The notes beneath the pieces are model-generated. The model saw nothing but the letters and a program-made list of their open reading frames with translations, was not told where the DNA came from and ran no database searches. A program made the translations under genes and the position numbers. A DNA stretch of 64,000 nt from Antedon mediterranea (lineage: Eukaryota; Echinodermata; Crinoidea; Comatulida; Antedonidae): NCBI RefSeq assembly GCF_964355755.1, contig NC_092680.1:14301001-14365000 (forward strand), read 5' to 3'. Below, one piece after another: positions 40,401 to 52,400 of this stretch; position 1 is the stretch's first letter; the number at the start of each line of letters is the position of its first letter.

Positions 40401-43400
40401 AACATCATCTTACATTTCTTTTTGTGAGGAACTAACCATTCTCCAAAAACAGATTAACTTTTTTGTTTTTAACATAGTTGATGTATTTTAACTACAATGT
40501 ATTAACAAATATTTCCTTATTTTATATAAATTAGACCAATAAAAGATGAATTTAATTGAATTTTGCAAGGGTATGGCAAACATTTGACCACTTAACTAAG
40601 CTCCCTGACGCAAATCTACTTTGAAGTAGTTCCTTTAATTCTCAGCCTTTATTTCCTTGACACATGAGCCAGAAATAGAAGAATAACTCGCTATGAACGT
40701 GTAAACAGATTTTAATATCATGTTGTTGTGTTATTTCTTTTTGATAGGTTTTATCAAAAGTAGAGATAAGATGTCACATGCATTTTTTAAGCAATTCATT
40801 AAGACCCAGATGTTTATGAGCTTCATTGAGGAACGTTCTTTTGTGTCTCACAATGATGATATCTTTAACTTCTTTGATGATTGCACAAGGAAGGTGAGGA
40901 ATAAAATATTACATTCAGATGATATACTGTACATACATTATTACAAATTAATTCATTAAATTTCAGTATATCACCAGGTGGTTTAAAATTAATATTCTTT
41001 GCCTGTTGTGTTTATATATAAAAGCATCTCTCCGAAGATGCTTATGGGTTTTTAAAAGGTGTGTGAGAAGTTAGTGGAAATATAGAAAAATACCATTGTA
41101 TCCTGTTACACTATATTCTCAAATGTTGTGGATTTTTAACTTTTAAGAGGTTATTTTTCATAGGTTGATTCTGAAGGTAGAGAAGAAATCAAATTACTTG
41201 AAACTGAAGACTCGTCGCTAAACAGTGAGCACACAGTGTTTGTTGCACCTCCTGAACCTACAGGCAATGAAGATGAAAATGGTTATAGGTAGGTTTCAAA
41301 AAATGATAAATTATAAGGTTTATACACTACCTGTCATTACTATTAATTAGTTAAGTGGCCAAGTGGTAGTGCAGAGGTGCTGCCATAAAATTGGCACAGG
41401 TTTGAGGCTCTTGTTTACCATAAGGCCAATTTACACAGATGAGCGTTAGCAGTAAACGGAATCGGATAGAATCTATGTTATTTTTTTACATTTACCCGCT
41501 CAAATTCAAATTATCTTTTATTAATCCTTTCGGAAATTCATTGCTCATTTTACAAATATATATATAAAAAAATATAATTAATTTGAAACAATAAGATGTG
41601 GAAATCTGTGAGAATTAATTACATTTCAGTATATCACTGGGCGGTTTAGAATTAATGTTCTATGCCTAATTTGTTCATAAAAAAAATATATATAGATACA
41701 TATTTTATGTGGGGGCAAGCACGCAGATTTTCGCTTACCGTTAACACTCCTCTGGGTAAGTAGGCCTTTATGGTGATAGAACTAGTTCAGATAAGAACTA
41801 AACACTAAAGGTTCTGGTTCGTGTGCAAACTAGTTAACCCTTTGAAGAGTACTGGTTTATCTTATGAACAGGCATGAATCATGACGTCATTTGATTGGAT
41901 GTGTGAAAATATCATTTTCATGGAAGTAAGCATAGATGGTTAATTTATTGTTCTAAAATTAAAAGGTTTTATATTTTTTTATTTATGTATGAATGCATAT
42001 TTGTCTATTTATCGTCGATTATTATCGTCCTAGTGTAAATTGGCCTTTACAGTATTTTTTTTCTCTGGTTAATTTTTTAAATTAACATTTTGTCCTTAAA
42101 TCCTCTGAAAACGCTATGTTATTTTGGTCTTTTCAAATTTTAAACTAGATTTTCTGCTATATCCATTAATTTCTTTAAAGTTGATTTGCAAAAAGACTAT
42201 AATAATATTTCAGCATTTTATTTCATATTTACTAATAACATAATTTGTTTTATTTTACAGCTACAATGTTTTTCCAAGGTTAAACAGTGATTGTTACAAC
42301 ACATCTTCTGCAACACCACTCAAGCGTGGTAGAAGCACCAAAAGCATTCCAACAAGTCCAGTACCACGACGAACTAAACAAGAAATAAAGAGTTCTTTAG
42401 AATTGGCAAAGAAACAGGCATCATCACCAGAAGAATGGGCAAAGTATGTATTATTTTTGTTTGTTTTTAGGCTTAACTATAATATATATATATATAATCA
42501 GTGTACCATGTCCCACATACCTGGCTCAGCCTATATATTGTGCCAGTTCTGCGGTACATTTCATTTCGAAACCTGAGCTGCACTGACGAGATCTAATAAG
42601 ATCGAAACAGTACTGTCTGCAGATTGGGTATATATATATATATATATATTTTCTTTAATAAGCAGTTGTATAGATAATATGTTGTATAGATACAATACAG
42701 TACATCATCTTAGCCTGACAGAACTCTGACTGGGCCTATGTGGTTGAGACTTGGTTACTACTAGGCCTAGCTGAATGTTAAGATTCTATTCCACCTTTTG
42801 TTAGTCAGCATAAGCCTGGTTCACAGTTGTGTTGCGATATAAGCAGTGTTTACAAGAAACGAAATATAAAATTCATAACAATTATATTAATTTAAATAGC
42901 TTTAGTCTTTCCCTTTTCCTCTTTCTAATGAGAATCAAGCTCCTTTGTGAACATCAACATGTTTTATGATTCACTGCTGCTTGGGGCAGACCAAAACTAG
43001 GCAATGGTTAATAATGCCAATTTACCTTAAAGCTCAGGTACAGGCATGAATTTTAAATATAATATTTGGTTAATTGTACATAAATCAAATATTTGTAACA
43101 GAAATCAAGACGAAAAAACATGAATTTCTCTTAAAATGGTCAAATACAAAATTTGAAGAAGACTTTTTTTCAGTAATTAGGTAGTTAACCTAATGTAATA
43201 ACATGTCTGGTGACTCCCTAGATGGTAAAAAAAGATGGTGGATATACGGTGGATAATTTTTGCTATAGCATGAAAATAAAAATCTGAAGTTGAATAAAAA
43301 TATCAAAAATGTAATATTCAAGTTATATTACCTATATTTAGTCATCTGATAACATTTTTTACCACACCGTTTATTTTTCATAGCTTTTTAAAATGCCTCT

Positions 43401-46400
43401 CTATTTACAAAATTTGTGTACAAAAGAATAGAGATTTTACTGTGTAATTTGAACTATCCCCCCACTGATAAGAAAGTGCTTATTTTCAACAAGCTCGTGT
43501 AACACAAATAAAATCCCCAAAATTATGAAACATAGGGGAAACTATAGATTGATAATTATTGGAATGTATGATCAATAGAAATGTTTTGCCCGCACCTGGC
43601 CTTTAAGGGAAATTATTGATAAATTCACGAAAATTAAGTGATTGACTTGAAATATGTTTTATTCTGTGTAGATGTTTAATGGGTAATTGCTATAGTATAT
43701 GGTTCACACATCTGCCATCTTACGTTAAATCCAGTCACTCAAAGACCAGAGCACTTCGAACTGCTTTTACTGTATTAAAGAAAATGCAGACATACAATCT
43801 AACTCTTGCTGATGAAGTGTGCTACAGGGTTATAATGCAGCTATGTGGACAGTACTGTCAACCTGTTCTTGCTGTACAGGTCTTTATGGAGATGAAGAAA
43901 AATGGAATCACTTTGAATGCATCTACGTATGGCTACTATAATAAGGTTTGTATGACATTTTCTAAATTTCTTTTTTTCTAAATGATAAAAACAATGTTAT
44001 GTAAATGACAGTGGCATGGCTGCATGAATGACAGTTTTTATTCTGGTTTTTTTCTGTGGAAGTGAATAACTTAATTAAAACTACAAATGGTTCTACTCAA
44101 GTTGTTATTAGTTTAATGTTTTGGGAGACAATATTATATCTTTTAAGATCATGTTTCTAAAACTTTAACCATTTACCTGTATATCCCATAGTAAGCTACT
44201 GAATCTATTTAAAAAATATGATAAACTGGGACAAAATTGTAGGCAAAGGTTTTCGGTTTTAAATGAATGTATGTTGTCTTGACCACATAAAACAAGTAAA
44301 ACCTCCGTCATCCACCGCCATCATATACAAATTAGCTATATAACCCATATTTTCAGGAAACTTGTATCCAAGTCATTTGAGTCCAAAACAAAGTCTCTAC
44401 AGACATTTTAGTTGCATTATGTATGCAAACATTGATAAATAGGGTCGAGGGTCAATTGTTGTATTTCCGGTCATTTTTTCGTAAAATGTTTTATCAGAGC
44501 AAATATAAATATGTACATTCTGAACAAGTTCTTGGAAAAATAACTCTCTAGCCTTAGCGGTTTTCGATATATAGGAACCTGTAATTTCACCCCCTAATTT
44601 GCATATTTCATGTAACTTGTACTAATAATTTGCATACTTGGAAGGTGAGTGATACAGGTGTGATTTTGAGATTTACTAAACAGTCCTATGTTGGCTATTA
44701 GAAACCTGTATCTAAGTCATTTGAGGGCAAAACAAAATCTCTACAGACATTTTAGTTTCATATGCAATATTGAGAAATGGGGTCGAGAGTCAAATGTCAT
44801 ACTTCCGGTCAATTTTTTGTAAAATGTTTCATTGGAGCAAATAGAAATATGTACATTTTGAATACGGCTGTGAAAAAATCAACTCTCTAGCATTAGTGGT
44901 TTTCGAGATATAGGACAACTGTAATTTTTCCTCCTTATTTGCATATTTTATTTAATTTTTACTACTTATTGTATACTTTCGAGGTGTGTGACACAGGTGT
45001 GATTATGGGAATTACAAAGTGGTCCTATGCTCGCTATTAGGAACCTATGTCTGGGTCATTTGAGGGCAAAATAAAGTCTCTACAGACATTTTAGTCACAT
45101 TGTGTATGCAAACATTGAGAAATGGGGTCGAAGCTCAAATGTTGTACTTTCGGTCATCTTTTTGTTTCATTAGAGTAAATATAAATATATACATTTTGAA
45201 TAAATTAGTGAAAAAATAAACTCTTGGACTAGTAGTTTTTGCGATATTTAATTTGCATATCATCGGGATGCTCAAATTTTGATCTCCTCATCATATATAA
45301 CCATTTAAAAAAGAAAAATCTCTGTTTGCAATTTGTTTCAATTTGGGCTGTTTTGTTTGATAGATTGCCTAGCCTATCGGGACAACATATACATTTACTT
45401 AAAACTGGAAAACCGTTGCCTACAATTTTGTCCCTCTCAAATGCTAGATTCAGTAGCCTAATCGTTACTGTGCACATTTTAGTAAATTAAATTACTTTTG
45501 GGCGTGGGATAATCATTATTTATATTTGAATACAATTATAGTGTTGATGATACTCTGTGGCCACTTCTGCTATAGGATATAGGACAAATAATATTATTCA
45601 TGACTAATGGTTATTTGTACTTTTTGCAGGCGGTTTTAGAAAGTCCATGGCCAGCGTCATCATTCACTGCTTACCAACAATGGATAAAGCTACGTAATGT
45701 TATAATGGCAGTAGGACGATTTCGACAAGGTCTCAAAAGGCCTAACTGGGATACGGTAAGCGAAACAGACACGCGTAGTGGCAGTAGCGTCGATGTTGAT
45801 ATTGCTGTTGGGGAATCTAAACCAGAGATTCAACTAATTGATATTGATGGAAAATTAACACGAGAGGAAAAATGTGGTACAGGTAAGGGTAATTTTAAAG
45901 GACAATTTAATAATTTCTTTGCACTGCATTGTACTATATGACATTTACCATAATAGCATGCTGTCGGCAAACTATTACTTAATTTCTTGGGGCTTGCACC
46001 TGCTTCCATAATGATCATAATTCACATTTATTCGAATAAATACAGTATGTAAAACCAAACATTGTCAGATGGAAGCTTGAAGTGTGTGTGTGTGTTGTTT
46101 ACTCTCTAGGAAATTCAGATATGGGATACGCATCAATGATCGAAAGCCTAGGTAGTACCGATCTGCTTGGCTCTCCTGATGCAACCATGGCCCCATTGCA
46201 GATGAGTTCACCAGCTAGTCCATCCCGAAGTCCTCAATGCTTAATGGACAGGAGTTCTAACGAAGATGACGCTACAATAACGCTCAGTGAGTGCTATGTA
46301 TATATAGATGTTGGTTTCATAGTCTTGTTTATTTATGGTGATTTTGTGGTGTATGTGTGCAGTCATGGAATTCTTTGTTTACAATAGGGAGGTTTCGCAA

Positions 46401-49400
46401 TCTTACGAATACGATAACGAAAATGGATACGTCACACACACGTATTCGTTTTTCGTAAGTCTGTCAAAATCCATGGCAACGAAATATTGAGGGCGCCGTC
46501 CAAAATATGACTGCGGTAAATTTGAGCGAAGCGCAGGTACGTGTTGCTTGGTGCTTGGCTGCCAAGGCCTAGCGTAACATCAAAGCGAGTGAGAACTTTA
46601 AAAACTGCTATTTATCAAAATTGACCTGACATTTTAGTAAATTACTTTAGTAAATTACTTTAAATAAAAGTATAATTATATTATAATCAGGAATCATTCC
46701 TGATTCAAATGCAAAATGTGCAAAATAGATCAAAACCTATACTCGTTTTGTAGTTACGAGTATGACTGGTGATATTTGTCAACACGAATACGCTTTACGA
46801 ATATGAAATGGGGATCAGCTCAAAAGTTTCACAAATGTGTGACGTATCCGTTTTCGTTATGGTATTCGTAAGGTTGCGAAACCTCCCTATTATCATGCAA
46901 ACTATACTATTACAATGTATTTTCATGTATATTGTCTAAAAAGTGTTTCATCAATCAGTTATACTGTAGATAAATTCAATAAACAAATGATTTTCGGTTG
47001 CCTAGGGAATCATTACTGTTTGCCTAGCAATGTCTTAAAGTGATAATGTAGACAAAAGATTCCATCTAGGATCGGTTGCTTTGTAGTTCAATTGTAAATA
47101 TGTATTTTGATTTTTATGATAAACAAACTATACCTCACATTATATAACATAAGGTATTAAATACTCACAATAATTTAATGAATTTTGTAGTTTTTTAGCC
47201 ACCTGTTTGAAAAATTATGCAAATTGCACCTCTTAATATACTGTATGCATGACACTGTTTTAAGTATTTCAAAAAGACTTGTGACACACTTAATTTGTTA
47301 TATTAAATTATAGTTATGCTGACTATTAATTAATATAACTATTTTGATATTATACAATAATAAACTAATAAAAGAATTCACTACTTTCCTAATAAACTAT
47401 TTTATAAAATAGAAAATACATTATATTAACATGAATAATACTCTTTTAATATAGTTAATTGTGTTATACTTAAATTGTATTATAAACTATATCTACATAA
47501 TGACAAAGCGTTATATAATTTCAATATACAAAATCCAATTGCATTTTCTTAAATTTACTTCTCTTCTCTAAAGTGCTTTACTCTACGCAATATTAAGTTT
47601 GCATGTGCATTTAGAGGCTTTTTGATTTAACACGCTTTCACTCCCTGTTAGATAAACATTCTGTGAAAAGTGTTAAGCCATCTAAGGTGGAAGGAATACT
47701 GGGTGATATCCCTGGTGTTGGACATTCAATAGTTCGTAATGTCAAGCCCAGCCATACTAGTATGAGCAGTGTGGCTACCTTAACTGGAAGTAGTACAAGT
47801 AAGTTGGATAGTTTTTTTCCGGCCAAAATTCATTTCAATTCCATTTCATGTTATATATTATACTAAAAATTGATTTCTTCATTTCATTATGTATATTATA
47901 TACACATAACGTCTTTCTGTCCATTCAACTTTTCCTTGAAGACGACGCTGGAATTTTGACCGATAACTGTTTTATTCTGATGTACTCATTATAAAAACAG
48001 GCCCTTGTTATTAGATTTTGTGTTTCTTTGTGTTTATACACTGTAGTACTATAGAAAAACTACCAATATTTCTAACTTAGATTTGGAAATCGGTTATGTT
48101 TTTGTTATTTTTCTGCCTTTTTAAAATAATTCAATTGCCTAATTCAAGATAATCTAGAAAGAATATTCTTTATTATGTAATAATTTGTATTAAAATTAAA
48201 TTATAAATACAACATTTAATAAGAGAACGCTTTGTACAGACAGACACAAGGATTATGACATCACTCTGCCACTCATTGCTGTGTGTAAAACTGTCATTAG
48301 TCGCTATTCAACTTGGTTATCACACTGTTGCTTTATAGTTTGCACCATATTTTATAATGGTTACTACACTTACACAAAAGCGTAATCCTTCTCTGTCATC
48401 TTAGAGGCAGAATGACTACAGCACTATATTTGTTTATAGCTTTTGCTGTACATGCTTTAACTGTGCTAGTGCTTATTCTTGTATGCCTATTTTAGTCTCT
48501 TTATTACTTTCAACTTTTACTTTTTATCTTATTATTTTCATTCCTTTGATTTTTTACAACCTTAATTATTATTTTTCCATGCATGCTATTTATAACTTAT
48601 GTTCTAAATGTGTAACCTTATAAAAATAATTATTATGAATACCATATTTTATTTAAAAAAATGAATTTTCCAAACTCCACCAAAATTTAACTACACAATA
48701 TTTTGGAAAATGTTTATCATTCATTGCTGTAGTGAATGAGTGCATACACATGTCAGGTTCCAATTTTGACCAATCATTGGTCATCATATGAGTGCCCAAT
48801 ACAAATAAAATATGGTTTGTTATTATTGTATAAGGTTACTAAAGTGAATATAAGACATCCTTTTATCACTTAAATGCAACAGGCATTTAATTTTTTTAAA
48901 TATTTTTTATTACCCTATTTAATTTTCTTTTAATTTAATTTTTACCATCCTCTTATGGTTTTCTGTTGATTTTTTAATTTTTTTTTAAATATTTTTTATT
49001 ACCCTATTTAATTTTCTTTTGATTTAATTTTTACCATCCTTTTATTGTTTTCTGTTGATTTTTCATTCCCTTCTCACAGGCAGTTCAGCAGGGCTCTTAA
49101 TTACTGGTCATGATTCTGTAGACACTACCTTAGATGATAGTGTATTTGAAAGTCAAGAAGCAGTCAAATGCAGTGCTAGTCGCAAACGCCATTTAAGTAC
49201 GGGCGATTCAAGCCATCTAAGTCCAAGTCAGTGCAATTATAGAAGTCGTAGCACAAGTGGTGATAGTAATGCAACCATCGCGTCCTATCTTACCAGTCAG
49301 CATAGCCTGGACGGTGAATCTAATCTCATCAGGAGCAACCTGTTTGGTAGTGATGCAAAAATTCTTGAAGGCTTTGCAAATTCAAATCCAAAATTAAGGC

Positions 49401-52400
49401 TCTCACCACTTTTAGGAAACTCTTTAAATGAAGAAGAAAATGGAGAAGCCTCGGAGGGTGCCTTTCCTATTCCACGTTGTCAGTCCGACGGGAAGAAACC
49501 AGAACACTGGAATGGACTTCAGTTTGACACTAAAGGAACACCTGAACAACGAATTCAAATGGAAAACTTGATACATGGAATTGAAGAACTAAATCAAAAT
49601 TTAGACACTAAAAAGAAAGATTTAGAATCTGTAGAAAGTATTGACAATAAAGGTGCCTTTATTTCTATAATGGATGATGAGATACCTACAACTAATCTAA
49701 TTGATACATCAATAGAATATGATAATCAATTAATTGATGTCAATTCTGAAAGAACTGTTAGTTCTACTGTTACAGATAACGCAGATTTATTAGTTGATTT
49801 ATCTGTATTAGACGATATTTCAAATACAACAGTTAAAACATTTGAAGTAAATCTTTTAGATGAAAATAATGAGTCCGAATCAACAGAACTGGACTCTGAT
49901 GTTGAAACTGTGAAAGTAGGTAAAAATGAGGTTGTTGTGCCTAATGGACACATTGAAAGTGTGGAGAGAACCCAACACAAAAGTATATTTCAAGGAAGTT
50001 CATCTTTAATGTCTTTGAATGAAGAACAAGACGCAGATTCTCAAAGCACGGACTCATATTCTGGTTCAAAAGAAAACTTAGCATTAGCTAAGAAAACACC
50101 TCGTCGAACTAATAGTTTCTTCTCACGAGTTAGTAATTTTAGTCCTAGAGTATCAAAAATGAATTTGACAAAGACCCTAAGTAATGCCTCTGAACAATTT
50201 GAAACATTACATGGATCTGCTAAGAAGGCAGCCAAAGCTGCACGTGCTGCTGCTACGCGTTATGGTACTAAATTTGTAGAATATGGTCGTCAGTTTTCTA
50301 TTCCATCTATCGACCAGCAAGGATCTCTGGACTCAAATGGCCATTCTCATTCTGATACGCATTTAAACCGGCCCCAGTCTTGGAATGAATTTCAATTTGA
50401 TGGGATTGCTGATGATATTGGAACACCGTTAACAGGTTTGTCAAATTTCCTTTGTATTTATCAGCTTAAGCTGCTGATTCTTACCACAACTCAAGGCTGT
50501 TATCTTTTAGCCATGTAAGAGAACAATGCAACAATTCATAGACTCCTTCAAAAAGCAAACCTTTTTAAAAATTGGAAAACCAGAATATTCTTAATGTACA
50601 AAAAGAGTCCCAGTTTCCCTTCTCTTCCATAATGTCTTCTGTAAACCAGACTATCCAAATTCCAAATGCTTTTGAGATTACTAGTTTTTGTTTACTGTAT
50701 TATAGCATTTAAATATTTTTTTTTTACAATTTATAGAAAAAAATTTCAATTATTAAAAGCAAATTAATATAACTGCAGTATTATAAAATATTTCATATTT
50801 AAAAGTTACAATTTTCTTGCCATTAGCTTTTAAAAAATCATAAAATTGAATATTTTCAGCAATTGCCACAATTCATTGTTTTAATTTAACCAGTTCATTG
50901 TTGATTATCTATTTTATTTAGTTATTTTCATAATCATTCCTGTACTAATATGGGCATATATGATACTCTACATATAAATTACATGTTCATTTTCATACAC
51001 ATTATGTGATAATTTGTCAGTTTTGTTTATAGTTTTTATACTTTTAAATCACTAAGAAATAATTTAATATATGTTTATACTTGTTAACATTTTTTCAGAA
51101 TTTAGACAAAACAATTTTTTTAAACAAAAATATTTAAAATATGAAAAGTTGATTCTCTTAACTCTTCATCTCAAATGCTTTACAGTTTAAGGAAGCTGAC
51201 ATTTCAGCGGAGTTTTTTCCCAATAGCACTGGATTCGTTATCAGTATTATTTAGGTGTTGCTTTCCTGGACCACATTTTATAGATGGATAGTTTGTGCTT
51301 AGCCAAACTTAGTTTTTAACTTGGTAAAGCAACAATCAAAGATAAGTTAACTATAGGCCGTAGTGATTTGTATTGGACATTGTACACCAAGTTAGTACTA
51401 GAGCCATGGTAATTACATATATTAGATATCTTCACACTGAATTTAATACAATAAGATATTAAAACAATGGATGAATTGCATTTTGATAGACAATGTATGC
51501 TTTAATATTGCTTGTTTATGTTTGCCATGTTGTTTGAGTAATTGTATATGTATGGCAATGCATAATTAAAACTTATCCACCTTTATAACTATACTTGTCA
51601 TGGTTTAGTATAAAATTATTAGATTGTTGATAAATATATATTATTTTTTTATTCAATTTTAAACACTTAAAAAAAAAATCCTAAACTAAATATGTTGCAA
51701 TTAATATAGTCTATAAATTCAATATTCTATTCTAGGCTCCATGGGGGAACAGTTTTGTCCTGTACTGAAGTGGTTACCTAGTATAAAGAGAAAGTAGATA
51801 AATTAATTGTAAAATGGTTTCATTCAATCTTTATTATTTCATTTGTATTTGCTATGATCCCAAATTTTAATTGCTATAATTCGATGAATATAATCGCTCT
51901 CCTACGTAACTTGATAGTAGATTTTAGCATGGAGTTAGATACCAGTCCTCCGTTATTTTAATCCTTCCCACCAAATATTTTGTTCAAGTTTCAAAATATA
52001 TTTTACTATATACAGGATATTCCTCAATTAAGATTTTACTAACTTGAAAACATATCTTACAAATATTAACAAATGTGCCCAAACATTGGCATATTTCTTA
52101 ATTAAAATTATTAATAAATTTATTCTTTTGCATAATTTATTAGGTACTGTATATTAAAGATGTATTGGCCCCTGAAAAAATAATTCTTAAACATTTTTGT
52201 TGTTGAATATGCCATTTTAATGTCAACTATTAAGTGTTATCTACTTTTTGACCAAAAATTGGATCCAAAAGAAAATGTATTTACATACAAAAATGTTATT
52301 ATTTAATATGGGGTTTTGGTTGAATTTTACCATTTGTCATTTTATAAGTGAAAACATTAATATTTTTTTTTTGTTTTTTTTTCTATGGAAGTGATACTTT

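Noticed and set aside
41422-42047. Single 626-bp element using the matching AAGGCCAATTTACAC ends
   Set aside because: This would leave the SINE head outside and its tail inside. The 41422-41769 boundaries explain both the SINE split and the longer inverted repeat better, though nesting is not excluded.
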